NCBI RefSeq assembly: GCF_001514265.1
Contig: NZ_KQ948995.1
Span: 186,001-250,000, forward strand
From: Streptomyces resistomycificus
GTDB taxonomy: Bacteria > Actinomycetota > Actinomycetes > Streptomycetales > Streptomycetaceae
DNA length: 64,000 nucleotides
Direction: 5' to 3'
Shown here piece by piece: positions 7,431 to 15,792 of the stretch; positions within the stretch are counted from its first letter, which is position 1; the number at the start of each line of letters is the position of its first letter. The notes beneath the pieces are model-generated. The model was not told the origin of the DNA and searched no databases. It was given only the letters and a program-made list of their open reading frames with translations. The position numbers were made by a program, and so were the translations under genes.

Positions 7431-10166
7431 CTAGGGCATCCTGTCGCCCAGCAGCGCCAGGTTCTCGATGGCTGCGAGGCCGTACAGCGCGGTGTCGTTC
7501 GTGGACACCCAGGCGGCCTCGCTGCCCGGGACCAGCGTGGCCGGGCCGCTCAGCTTCTCCGTCTTCCACGGGGCCGACTCCTTGTAGCCGTCGGAGTTGT
7601 AGAACTTCTCCCAGGCCCGCTTGGCGAGCTTCTCGTCCCCGGTCTGCACGGCGGCGTACGCGTCCAGACGCGAGTGGCCCTGGAACAGCAGCAGCGAGCC
7701 GAAGTTGGAGCCGTAGCGCGCCGCCTGCTCGGCCTTCGTGGCGTTGAAGTAGCGGCAGTAGTCGAAGTAGGCCTCGTTGAACTTCGGCATGTCGACCAGG
7801 TCGATCAGCTCGGCGCACAGTTCGTTGAGGCCGAACACGGCGGAGAGGTGCGAGACGCCGACCACGGGGGCCGGGGCCACCGCGAACCTGCCCGTGTCCA
7901 GGTCGTACAGCCCGGTGCCCTGCACGAACCCGTTGGGCTGGGCGGCGATCGTCTCCATCGTCGACAGGACGCGCGCCTTGGCCTTCTCCCACTTGGGGCC
8001 CTTGCGCTCCCACTCGGTCAGCCAGGCCGACACCAGGCCGCTCCAGTCCGTGCCGAAGCCGATCGACAGGGCGTGCCGGTCGGGCGTGTACGGCTCGGTG
8101 CGGATCTTGCGGATCGGGTCGAGGACCAGGAAGGTCTCGTCGGAGTCCACGTTGGCGTGCATGAGGTCGCCGACCCGCTCGTCGGCGGTGAGGAAGTAGT
8201 AGTAGCGGCGGTACGTGGTGTTCGCGATGCGCTGCTGCTTGGCGCTGTCGGCGTAGTGCTGCACGCCGTGCCGGGTGCCGAGGCCGGCCCACTTGCCCAG
8301 GTGGTAGACGTCGACCTCACCGGTGTGCCGGGTCATCGCCTCGGCGAAGCGGAAGATGTCCGCGCGGCCGGAGCGGAGGTACGCGAACCACAGCCACAGG
8401 TCCGGCGACAGCTCCGAGTTGTCCCAGGCGTAGCCGCCGACGTCGTACCGCCATTGGTGCCGGACCGTGTCGTACGTGTGCATGATGTCGCCGTAGTCCC
8501 AGAAGCCGTACCAACGACGCATCTCCACCTGGTCCTTGTAGTAGGTGAAGAGGAAGTCGAGGTGGTCCTCGATCTTGGCCTTGGCGGGCGTGGACCGGTC
8601 GGGCTCGGCGTAGAGGCCGGGGCCGAAGACGCCGGCCTTGATGAGCTGCTTGGGCGGGGCGGCCAGCTGCGGCAGCACCCGTACGGCCTCGACCTGTTCC
8701 GCCAGCTTCTCGGCGCTGGGCGTGGACTCGTTGGCCCAGAAGAGGAGTTCGGAGGTGCGGGCGATGCCGTAGGGGGTGCCGAACTCGGGCTCGTAGTCCT
8801 CGTAGGTGATGTTGAGGCCCTCGAGCTGTTCGGCGAAGGTGTCCTGGCCCATGCCGTCGTGGTAGAAGCGCAGGTCCATGGGCTGCGCCTCGGGCGACCA
8901 GAGCCAGAGGGTGACCTCGGCCTCGTCGGTCTGGGCGTCGCGGATGTCGAGCTGGGCGGGGAACTTCTCCCAGAAGTCCCGCAGGCCGAAGGAGAGTCCG
9001 CCGCTCGCGCCACCGACGTATCCGAACCCGGAGGCGCGCTTGCCGCCGCCGGCGCCGATCCAGCCGTGGCCCTTCTTGGTGCGCTTGCGCAGGCCGAAGC
9101 CGTCGGCGGAGAGCTGGGAGAGGGTGTAGTCGCCCCACTCGGGGATGTACTGGAGCCGGGTGGTGACCCGCTGGTCCCAGGTGGCCGGGTCGGGGAGCTT
9201 CTCGCCGGCGTACTGGGCCGCCTGCACGGCGGCGCCCGGGTCGCGGCGCAGTCCGGTGATGCCCTTGACGGCCTCGCGCAGCAGGCCGGTGCCGTCACCG
9301 CCGATGCGGATGTGGCGGTCGTAGGAGTGGTCGCGCATCGGCACGGTGAAGCGGACGCCGAGGCCACGGATGAAGTCACCGCTCGCCTTGCCCGGCTCCT
9401 GCGTGCCGTCGAAGGTGACGGTGTGCACCATGCGGAAGGAGTCGGCGCCCGCGTAGAAGTAGAGCCGGATCGAGAACGGCAGCCAACTGCGGCTGCCCTT
9501 CCGGTGCTTGCCGTCGATGCGGACGACCGCGCGGACCGGGCCCTCCTGCTCGACGGTGACCTTCGAGATGGCGCCCTCGAAGCGCTCGGTCTTCACCGAG
9601 CCCTGGTCCTCGTCCTCGATCTCGGGCTGGCGGATCAGCACGAGACGCCCGTTCTTGGCGATCTCCGTCGAGCCGCGCCTGACCGACTTGATCAGCGTGG
9701 CGCCGGACTTGCCGATCCTCGCGGTGATGACGCCGGTCGAGATGTCGACGGTGCCGCCGCTCTTGTCGACGGTGACCTTCTTCTCGGGAGCGGCCGCCTG
9801 GCCCGCGGCCAGGGTGAGCTTGCCGTTGCCCGAGCTCACGGCGTGCGCGGTCCACTTGAGGGAGCCGTCCGGCCAGTAGGCGATCGGCCAGGACTGCACG
9901 GGCACGGCCTTGCCGTCCGCGTCCGTCACCGCGAAGTCCTGGTCCTCCTGGTACGCGCCCTTCGGCCAGGGGACGCCGAGGGTGGAGCCGGGGGCGGCGC
10001 CCAGGCCGCCGTCCTCCAGCCAGTCCAGGGTCACCGGATCCGCGTCGGCGTCGGCGGCTCTCGGTGCCGCCTGCGCGTCCTTGGCGCCGAGTGCCCAGCT
10101 GAACTGCGCGGCGGCTCCGGCGACCGCGGCCGCCTTGAGAAGGGACCTGCGGGGAATGGGGGACAT
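7431..10166 (-). CDS. Tat-exported exo-rhamnogalacturonan lyase-like protein (PL26/YetA type)
   Basis: 911-residue secreted protein. The signal has a twin-arginine motif (PRRSLLK, Arg6-Arg7) and a hydrophobic core, ending near AQAAPRA (about residue 34). The mature part matches the architecture I recall for the PcRGLX/YetA family (polysaccharide lyase family 26): an N-terminal RIFT-barrel-like region with GVPWPKGAY, a central beta-sandwich, and a C-terminal alpha/alpha toroid rich in Trp and Tyr (RRWYGFWDYGDIMHTYD). Members cleave rhamnogalacturonan I from the chain end. The downstream-of-transporter position beside a YesL-like gene supports this assignment. ATG at 10166 has GGAAAGG upstream. 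Confidence 0.78.
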   Translation of the reverse strand: MSPIPRRSLLKAAAVAGAAAQFSWALGAKDAQAAPRAADADADPVTLDWLEDGGLGAAPGSTLGVPWPKGAYQEDQDFAVTDADGKAVPVQSWPIAYWPDGSLKWTAHAVSSGNGKLTLAAGQAAAPEKKVTVDKSGGTVDISTGVITARIGKSGATLIKSVRRGSTEIAKNGRLVLIRQPEIEDEDQGSVKTERFEGAISKVTVEQEGPVRAVVRIDGKHRKGSRSWLPFSIRLYFYAGADSFRMVHTVTFDGTQEPGKASGDFIRGLGVRFTVPMRDHSYDRHIRIGGDGTGLLREAVKGITGLRRDPGAAVQAAQYAGEKLPDPATWDQRVTTRLQYIPEWGDYTLSQLSADGFGLRKRTKKGHGWIGAGGGKRASGFGYVGGASGGLSFGLRDFWEKFPAQLDIRDAQTDEAEVTLWLWSPEAQPMDLRFYHDGMGQDTFAEQLEGLNITYEDYEPEFGTPYGIARTSELLFWANESTPSAEKLAEQVEAVRVLPQLAAPPKQLIKAGVFGPGLYAEPDRSTPAKAKIEDHLDFLFTYYKDQVEMRRWYGFWDYGDIMHTYDTVRHQWRYDVGGYAWDNSELSPDLWLWFAYLRSGRADIFRFAEAMTRHTGEVDVYHLGKWAGLGTRHGVQHYADSAKQQRIANTTYRRYYYFLTADERVGDLMHANVDSDETFLVLDPIRKIRTEPYTPDRHALSIGFGTDWSGLVSAWLTEWERKGPKWEKAKARVLSTMETIAAQPNGFVQGTGLYDLDTGRFAVAPAPVVGVSHLSAVFGLNELCAELIDLVDMPKFNEAYFDYCRYFNATKAEQAARYGSNFGSLLLFQGHSRLDAYAAVQTGDEKLAKRAWEKFYNSDGYKESAPWKTEKLSGPATLVPGSEAAWVSTNDTALYGLAAIENLALLGDRMP

Positions 10167-10262
10167 GGCCTTTCCTTTCCGTGTGGGACTCAGGATTGCC
10201 AGGGGCATGACAGAGGCAGGCACGGCACCCGGGGCGCCGGCCTCGTGCGGGGGCGCCGCCCG

Positions 10263-10862
10263 TCAGCGGTGCCGGTAACGCTCCTCCACGGCGACGGCCG
10301 CCGCCGCGACCGCCCCGAGGACGGGGACCGCCAGCGGCGGAAGGAACCCCGCGGACAGGGCCACGACGGCCAGCCCGCAGACGACCAGGAAGGACCCGGC
10401 GGGATCGCACACGGTCCGCCGCCCGGCGTCGGCGAGCAACGCCCGCCAGGCGACACCCGGCGTCCAGACCGCCGCCGCCCGCAGCAGGGCCACGGCGAGC
10501 CCGATCAGCGCGAGGATGCCGACCGCTCCGACGAACGGCCCACCGGGGATCCCGGCCCGCGCGGCCAGGACGTCCACCCAGACGGCGGCGGCCGCCGCCC
10601 ACCCGGCGAGCCCGACGGCCCACCCGCCGCGCACGGCCGCCCGGAAGTCCGCGACGAACTCCCGCCAGCCGCCGGCCTCGTGGGTCGTACGACGCCGCAG
10701 ATGCCGCGCTCCGGCGGCGAAAGCGGCCGGGTAGGTGACGACCCCGAGGCAGGCCACGGCGATCCACACACCGGTGAGCAGACACTCGGCGAAGACCGCG
10801 AAGCGCTCGCCGAACACGGACTCCCTGCGCGGGGAGCGTGCCTTCACGCGTGCTTGCGCCAT
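10263..10862 (-). CDS. YesL-like membrane protein (DUF624)
   Basis: 199-residue protein with four to five membrane segments, starting with the family-typical FGERFAVFAECLLTGVWIA followed by VVTYPAAFAAG. The DUF624/YesL family is found with carbohydrate ABC transporters and, in Bacillus, inside the rhamnogalacturonan gene set yesL-yetA. It may assist the permeases, but its biochemical role is not established. ATG at 10862 lies 10 bases downstream of the second permease stop, so it is in the same operon. Confidence 0.8.
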   Translation of the reverse strand: MAQARVKARSPRRESVFGERFAVFAECLLTGVWIAVACLGVVTYPAAFAAGARHLRRRTTHEAGGWREFVADFRAAVRGGWAVGLAGWAAAAAVWVDVLAARAGIPGGPFVGAVGILALIGLAVALLRAAAVWTPGVAWRALLADAGRRTVCDPAGSFLVVCGLAVVALSAGFLPPLAVPVLGAVAAAAVAVEERYRHR

Positions 10863-10872
10863 GGTGACCGCC

Positions 10873-11748
10873 TCAGCCCTTCAGTCCGGAGGTCGCCATA
10901 CCGTCGATGAGGTAGCGCTGGAAGGCCATGAAGAAGGCGATGACCGGCACCAGCGCCACCAGCGACATCGCGATCATGCTGCCGTAGTTGGAGATGCCCT
11001 CCTGGTCGCGGAACATCATCAGGCCGAGCGAGACGGTGTACTTCTCCGGGGTGTTGAGGTAGATCAACGGCCCCATGAAGTCGTTCCACGCGTTGATGAA
11101 GGTGAAGATGGCGCTGGTGATGATGGCGGGGCGGCTCAGCGGCAGCACGATGGACCAGTAGGTCCTCAGGTGTCCGCAGCCGTCGAGCTTGGCGGCCTCG
11201 TCCAGCTCGCGCGGCAGCCCGCGCATGAACTGCACCATCAGGAAGACGTAGAACGCCTCCGTGGCCAGGAACTTGCCCGCGACGAGCGGCACGAGCGTGT
11301 CGATGTAGCCGAGGTTGCGGAACAGCACGTACTGCGGGATGAGCAGCACGTGGTACGGCAGCAGCAGCGTGCCGATCATCAGAGTGAACAGCAGGTTCCG
11401 CCCGGCGAACCGGATCTTGGCGAAGGCGTACGCCGTCACCGAGCTGGAGAGCACCACGCCGGCCACTGCCAGGCCCGCGTACATCAGCGAGTTGGTGAAG
11501 AAGCTGGTGATCGAGATGCCGGAGATGCCGTCGGCGAGCCCGGAGAAGTTCGCCCAGACCGGCTTGGTGGGCAGCAGGTCGAGGCTGGCGATGATGTCCT
11601 TGCTCGGCTTGAAGGAGGCGCCGAGCACCCAGATCACCGGGTAGAGGACGACCGCGAGCACGAGGAGCGCGCCCACGTGCCAGGCGAGGGATCCGGCGCG
11701 CCGCCGCTCGTTCGTGGCACGCACGTCGGGGCTGATGGCACTGGTCAC
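10873..11748 (-). CDS. Carbohydrate ABC transporter permease (MalG type)
   Basis: 291-residue inner-membrane subunit with six helices. The EAA loop, which docks the ATPase, is visible as ELDEAAKLDGCGHLRTYWSIVLPLSRPA. The typical C-terminus YLIDGMATSGLKG is present. GTG at 11748 overlaps the previous stop as GTGA (11745-11748), giving translational coupling. No ATPase gene is present. In Streptomyces such permeases commonly share the general ATPase MsiK, encoded elsewhere (inference). Confidence 0.93.
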   Translation of the reverse strand: MTSAISPDVRATNERRRAGSLAWHVGALLVLAVVLYPVIWVLGASFKPSKDIIASLDLLPTKPVWANFSGLADGISGISITSFFTNSLMYAGLAVAGVVLSSSVTAYAFAKIRFAGRNLLFTLMIGTLLLPYHVLLIPQYVLFRNLGYIDTLVPLVAGKFLATEAFYVFLMVQFMRGLPRELDEAAKLDGCGHLRTYWSIVLPLSRPAIITSAIFTFINAWNDFMGPLIYLNTPEKYTVSLGLMMFRDQEGISNYGSMIAMSLVALVPVIAFFMAFQRYLIDGMATSGLKG

Positions 11749-12701
11749 TTGGCGGCCTCCTCGTAGTGCACCCACTTCTTCTGCGACCAGAACAGGACCG
11801 CCGTGACCAGCGCCACCGCGATCACCAGCGTCCAGGCCATCGCGGAGGCGAAGCCCATCTGGGCCTCCTTGAAGCCCTTCTGGTAGAGGTAGCAGGTGTA
11901 GACGAGCGTGGCGTCGGCGGGCCCGCACCGGGTGTCGGAGACGACGTACGCGGAGCCGAACACCTGGAACGCGTGGATGGACTCCAGCAGCACGTTGAAG
12001 AACAGCACCGGGGAGATCATCGGCAGCGTGATGTTCCAGAACCTCCGCAGGGGACCGGCTCCGTCCACCTCGGCGGCCTCGTACAGCTCCTGCGGCACCT
12101 GCTTGAGGCCGGCCAGGAAGATGACCATCGGCGCGCCGAACTGCCAGATGCTCAGGGCCACCAGGGAGTAGAGGACGTAGTCCGGGTTGCCGATCCAGCC
12201 GCCGACGTCGAGCCCGAAGATCTTCTGGGTACGGTCCACGACGGCGTCGTCGGAGAACAGGGCCCGCCACACGAAGCCGACAGAGACACTGGCGCCGATG
12301 AGCGACGGCATGTAGAAAGCGGCCCGGTACAGGGCCTGCCCCCGCCGCTTCTGCGCGAGCAGCAGCGCCACGCCGAGCGCGAGGAGCAGCTTCAGCGGAG
12401 TGGCCACGACGACGTACTTCAGCGTGACCTCGACCGACTTCTGCCAGCGCGGGTCCTGGAACATCGTCGTGAAGTTGTCCAGCCCCACCCACTTGGGCGG
12501 CGTGAACAGGTTGTAGCTGGTGAACGCGTAGTACAGCGACGCGATCATCGGCCCCGCCGTGAGCAGCAGGAACCCCGCGATCCACGGCGACATGAAGAGA
12601 TAGCCGGCGAGGTTCTCGCGGCGCCGCCCGCGCCGCCCGGCGGCAGGAGCGGCGGACCGCTTCTGCGCCGGGCGCACGGGCGCTTCCTTGACGAGCGTCA
12701 T
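11745..12701 (-). CDS. Carbohydrate ABC transporter permease (MalF type)
   Basis: 318-residue permease with six membrane segments and a basic N-terminal tail (RRGRRREN). LAGYLFMSPWIAGF is the usual first helix. The EAA motif appears as ELYEAAEVDGAGPLRRFWNITLPMISPV. It partners the downstream MalG-type subunit to form the channel for a sugar delivered by the binding lipoprotein. The gap to the binding-protein gene is 14 bases, so all belong to one transcript. Confidence 0.93.
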   Translation of the reverse strand: MTLVKEAPVRPAQKRSAAPAAGRRGRRRENLAGYLFMSPWIAGFLLLTAGPMIASLYYAFTSYNLFTPPKWVGLDNFTTMFQDPRWQKSVEVTLKYVVVATPLKLLLALGVALLLAQKRRGQALYRAAFYMPSLIGASVSVGFVWRALFSDDAVVDRTQKIFGLDVGGWIGNPDYVLYSLVALSIWQFGAPMVIFLAGLKQVPQELYEAAEVDGAGPLRRFWNITLPMISPVLFFNVLLESIHAFQVFGSAYVVSDTRCGPADATLVYTCYLYQKGFKEAQMGFASAMAWTLVIAVALVTAVLFWSQKKWVHYEEAAK

Positions 12702-12715
12702 GGTGGTACGTCCCC

Positions 12716-13999
12716 TCAGCCCGCGAACGCGGCCTTGGCCTCGCTGAACAACGCCTTCGCGGCGTCGGCCGGCTTGGTCTTGCCCTGGGCGACCTCACCG
12801 CCGATCCGCAGGAAGGCCGCCTCGATGACATCCGTGCCGGACGGGTGCGGGGTGATCTTCCCGAGGACGCCGGCCTTGGCGACCTCGTCCTCGTAGGCCG
12901 CGACACCCTTGTTGTTGGCGTCGGTGGGCTTGAACGCGTCGTACTGCTCGGTCGTGGCGAGGATGCCGCGGTCGTAGCCCATGATCTCTCCGACCTCGGG
13001 GTCATGGACCATGAAGCTGATGAACTGGGCGACTTCCTTGGGGTGCTTGGTCCCGGAGAAGGCGCTCAGCATCAGCGAACCGAGGTACTGGCCGGTGTCC
13101 TTGCCGTCGGTGGTCGGGATCGGCGCGAGCCCGTAGTCCGACTCGCCCTCGCCCTCGTAGCGGATGGAGAAGTTGTCCCAGGTGAACTCGGACGCGGCGA
13201 GCCCCGCCGACAGACCGGACTTCGGCTTGACCTGCTCGATCTTCTTCGGGTCGGCGACCAGCCCGGACTTCACGCGCTTGTAGCCGTCCTCCCACCACTG
13301 CGTCAGGTCGTCCTCGGTGAATCCGAGATCGGAGTCCGTGAAGAACGCCTTGCCGTTCTGGCGCAGGTACAGGTCGTAGAGGTACATGATGCTGAAGTAG
13401 CCGGTGTCACCGGCGATCTTCAGCTTGTCCTGGATCGTCTGGAGCGCGTCGAAGTACTCGTCCCAGGTCCAGCCGAACTTCGCCTCGACGCCGGCCTTCT
13501 TGAAGGCCTTGAGGTCGATGACGAGCGCCATGGTGTTGGCGCCGACGGGTATGCCGATCTGCTTGCCGTCGACCTGACCGTTCGCCAGGACGCCGTTGCG
13601 GAAGTTCTCCAGGCTCAGGTTCCCCGCGTCCGCCTGCGTCTTGAGATCCAGGAGAACACCGCGCTTGTCGTACTTGCGCAGGAAGCCGACCGCATTCTGG
13701 AAAACGTCCGGCGGATTCCCGCCGGAGGCCTGGGTCTGGAACTTCTCCCAGAACGCCTCGTAGTCGGTGAATTCAGGCTTGATCTTGATCTTCGGGTACT
13801 TCTTCTCGAAGAGCGCGATCGTCTTCTTGATGGCGATGGTGCGCGGTTCGCCACCCCACCACGCGTAACGGAGCGTCACGTTCCCGTCGCCCGACCCGCT
13901 GTCGCCGCCACAGCCCGTCGTCGCGGCCAGCCCCAGCGCGGCCGCCGAGGCCCCGGCCACCTTCAGGACCGTACGCCTCTCAACATTCCCGGTTCCCAC
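12716..13999 (-). CDS. Extracellular sugar-binding lipoprotein
   Basis: 427-residue family 1 solute-binding protein. The signal ends in a lipobox with Cys30 (LAATTGC), and two arginines before the hydrophobic stretch (ERRTVLK) suggest Tat export. The mature part begins GNVTLRYAWWGGEPR, the usual first strand of the sugar-binding group. It captures an oligosaccharide outside the membrane for the two permeases. The GTG start at 13999 follows GGGGAGGGG at ideal spacing. The genomic context (PL26 lyase, YesL-like protein) points to a rhamnogalacturonan-derived sugar. Confidence 0.92.
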   Translation of the reverse strand: MGTGNVERRTVLKVAGASAAALGLAATTGCGGDSGSGDGNVTLRYAWWGGEPRTIAIKKTIALFEKKYPKIKIKPEFTDYEAFWEKFQTQASGGNPPDVFQNAVGFLRKYDKRGVLLDLKTQADAGNLSLENFRNGVLANGQVDGKQIGIPVGANTMALVIDLKAFKKAGVEAKFGWTWDEYFDALQTIQDKLKIAGDTGYFSIMYLYDLYLRQNGKAFFTDSDLGFTEDDLTQWWEDGYKRVKSGLVADPKKIEQVKPKSGLSAGLAASEFTWDNFSIRYEGEGESDYGLAPIPTTDGKDTGQYLGSLMLSAFSGTKHPKEVAQFISFMVHDPEVGEIMGYDRGILATTEQYDAFKPTDANNKGVAAYEDEVAKAGVLGKITPHPSGTDVIEAAFLRIGGEVAQGKTKPADAAKALFSEAKAAFAG

Positions 14000-14046
14000 A
14001 GTCGGGCCCCTCCCCGCAGCGTCATTGCCGCCTGCATGAATCGTTT

Positions 14047-14064
14047 CAAGTAAGCGCTTGCTGG
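14047..14064. promoter_or_regulatory. Candidate LacI-family operator
   Basis: An 18-bp imperfect palindrome (14 of 18 positions symmetric) centred on a perfect AAGCGCTT core at 14052-14059. The same kind of core is used by Streptomyces sugar repressors such as CebR. It lies directly downstream of the -10 element of the sugar-operon promoter, where binding would block transcription. No LacI-type gene is in the window. Confidence 0.6.
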
Positions 14065-14067
14065 CAC

Positions 14068-14096
14068 AAGTTACGGAGGGCCTCGTGGTGCGTCAA
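14068..14096 (-). promoter_or_regulatory. Promoter of the PL26/sugar ABC operon
   Basis: On the minus strand TTGACG (14096-14091) and TAACTT (14073-14068) are separated by 17 bases. This is a good match to the vegetative sigma HrdB consensus. The start site would fall beside the LacI-type operator. The 5' leader to the GTG at 13999 is about 60 bases. Confidence 0.6.
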
Positions 14097-14328
14097 TGAT
14101 TCGGACAGGAATTTCTCACAGGCCGGCTCGGCGAGTTGACGACGCCTCAGCCTCAGGACGGGCGCCAGAACGGCCAACACCGCAGGTGAGGCACGTGCGT
14201 TCGACGCCCCGAACGCGAACCGACCGTCCACACGCGGATGTTGATCGACCAAAACTCGCCGGAGGATCACGGGGCCGTCGAAGGGGCCGGGGGCCGCCGC
14301 CGGCTGCCTGGCGGCCGGGCGCACACAC
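14097..14328. other. Intergenic region, no gene supported
   Basis: Spacer between the sugar-operon promoter and the tRNA-Val terminator. Open frames here lack ribosome sites and recognisable protein. I see nothing beyond general GC-rich sequence. Confidence 0.5.
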
Positions 14329-14367
14329 GACGGCGGCCCGTCTGCTCTGTCGCAGACGGGCCGCCGT
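14329..14367 (-). terminator. Terminator of tRNA-Val copy 2
   Basis: A near-perfect hairpin with arms CGGCGGCCCGTCTG and CAGACGGGCCGCCG around an 8-base loop. It stands just downstream of the tRNA on the minus strand. There is no clear T-run. Confidence 0.6.
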
Positions 14368-14374
14368 ATCCGGG

Positions 14375-14446
14375 TGGGCGATACTGGGTTCGAACCAGTG
14401 ACCTCTTCGGTGTGAACGAAGCGCTCTCCCACTGAGCTAATCGCCC
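14375..14446 (-). tRNA. tRNA-Val (CAC), copy 2
   Basis: Identical over its whole length to the tRNA-Val(CAC) at 4205-4276, including the discriminator A, and in the same orientation. The anticodon loop is TTCACAC. Its terminator and upstream sequence differ from those of copy 1, except for a TAATGTTC element upstream. It is therefore a gene with its own control and not part of a longer duplicated block. Confidence 0.97.
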
Positions 14447-14524
14447 GGACGCAGGGAGAACATTACCCCATGTCAGGGGGTGGGTGTGACCGGCACCGAC
14501 CGGCCATCGCGCCCCCGTCGCGGC

Positions 14525-14977
14525 TTACTGGTTCTTGATCTTCCAGGGCATCTCGAAGCCGAACTTCCACAGGTAGACGCCGACGATCGCGGCCACGATC
14601 ACCAGGCCGATCGACATCAGGATGATGTTGCGCCGCCGGACCCTGGGGTCGAGGGCACGCTCTGCCGCCTCGGTGACCTTGCGCTTGGTCCAGCGCAGCA
14701 CCAGCTGGGCCCAGACGAACTCGGTGGCCCAGATCGCCATGCCGCCGAAGATCACGACCCAGCCCGGACCGGGCAGGGGAAGCATGATGATGCCGAGCAC
14801 CACGACCGCGAGGCCGACCGTGAAGATGCCCACCTGCCAGCTCAGGTGCAGCGCGCGGCGCGCCTTGACGAATTCGGGCGCTCTGGAACCCAGCCCTTGC
14901 TCGCCCTGCGCCCCGTCGGTCTGCGTCTCGTCCGCCGCCACGGCAACCTCGCCCGGCTCGTCACTCCCCGTATTCAT
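14525..14977 (-). CDS. PGPGW-family membrane protein (TIGR02611 type)
   Basis: 150-residue protein with an acidic N-terminus, two close hydrophobic helices around the signature LPLPGPGWVVIFGG, and a third helix near the C-terminus (IILMSIGLVIVAAIVGVYLW). The PGPGW motif defines the family, whose function is unknown. ATG at 14977 begins MNTGSDEPG. An AAGG sits upstream, and an in-frame extension is possible. It is divergent from ssgB. Confidence 0.85.
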   Translation of the reverse strand: MNTGSDEPGEVAVAADETQTDGAQGEQGLGSRAPEFVKARRALHLSWQVGIFTVGLAVVVLGIIMLPLPGPGWVVIFGGMAIWATEFVWAQLVLRWTKRKVTEAAERALDPRVRRRNIILMSIGLVIVAAIVGVYLWKFGFEMPWKIKNQ

Positions 14978-15168
14978 ACAGCCAAACCTTACCGGACGTA
15001 AACCGGTCACTGAAATGGGCGTACGGTGCGAACGCACACTCGGCCGGAAGAGTTACGTAAAGGCACGCAAAACGCTCAGAGGGGTTTACAACGGCACCGT
15101 AGGTGGCATGTCGATTTCGCCGACGTGCGAATCCCCGAGCGCACACTGAGCGAAAGGCCCTGGCGCTT

Positions 15169-15582
15169 ATGAACACCACGGTCAGCTGCGAGCTGCACCT
15201 GCGCCTCGTTGTGTCGAGCGAGTCCTCCCTGCCTGTCCCCGCAGGCCTGCGGTACGACACGGCCGACCCCTACGCCGTGCACGCCACCTTCCACACCGGA
15301 GCCGAGGAGACCGTCGAGTGGGTGTTCGCCCGCGACCTTCTCGCGGAGGGCCTCCACCGGCCCACCGGCACCGGCGACGTCCGTGTCTGGCCGTCGCGCA
15401 GCCATGGTCAGGGCGTCGTCTGCATCGCCCTGAGCTCCCCGGAGGGCGAGGCCCTGCTCGAGGCCCCGGCGCGGGCCCTGGAGTCGTTCCTGAAGCGGAC
15501 GGACGCCGCCGTGCCTCCCGGCACGGAACACCGGCACTTCGATCTCGACCAAGAGCTCTCGCACATCCTGGCGGAGAGCTAG
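15169..15582 (+). CDS. ssgB: Sporulation regulator SsgB
   Basis: 137-residue SsgA-like protein, recognisable almost residue by residue as SsgB (MNTTVSCELHLRLVVSSE at the start, DLDQELSHILAES at the end). It is a cytoplasmic, membrane-associated factor that positions FtsZ for sporulation septation in aerial hyphae, with SsgA. SsgB is nearly invariant within Streptomyces, so it supports the genus call. A GTTTAC at 15084-15089 could be the -35 element of a stress-sigma (SigH-type) promoter, since S. coelicolor ssgB is known to depend on SigH. That assignment is tentative. AAAGG lies about 13 bases before the ATG. Confidence 0.97.
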   Translation: MNTTVSCELHLRLVVSSESSLPVPAGLRYDTADPYAVHATFHTGAEETVEWVFARDLLAEGLHRPTGTGDVRVWPSRSHGQGVVCIALSSPEGEALLEAPARALESFLKRTDAAVPPGTEHRHFDLDQELSHILAES

Positions 15583-15661
15583 GGGCGAGGCCGCACAGAG
15601 CCGCCCGGCGCCGTCCACTCGGGGAGACGGCTCGGGCCCAGACAACCGAATAGGGCATGCA

Positions 15662-15694
15662 GCGGCGCCGTCCCCTCTCGGGGGCGGCGCCGGT
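15662..15694 (+). terminator. Terminator after ssgB
   Basis: Hairpin with arms GGCGCCGTCCCC and GGGGGCGGCGCC around TCTC, about 80 bases after the ssgB stop. No strong T-run is present, as is common in Streptomyces. Confidence 0.6.
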
Positions 15695-15792
15695 GTGCGT
15701 CGCCCCGCCGTCGGCTCCCCGGTGCGCGCGACCCATTACCATCGGCCAGCATCGGCGGGCGTGCGCCCGATCCTCAGGCCAGGGAGCGAAAC

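Noticed and set aside
7674..10910. Long open frame (over 1000 codons) opposite the lyase and YesL-like genes
   Set aside because: It is the antisense shadow of GC-rich coding DNA: composition of Val, Leu, Arg and Gly without domains, no ribosome site, and it spans two real genes.
14097..14328. Possible remnant gene or attachment site beside tRNA-Val copy 2
   Set aside because: No integrase, no partial tRNA repeat other than the full gene, and no protein homology recognised.
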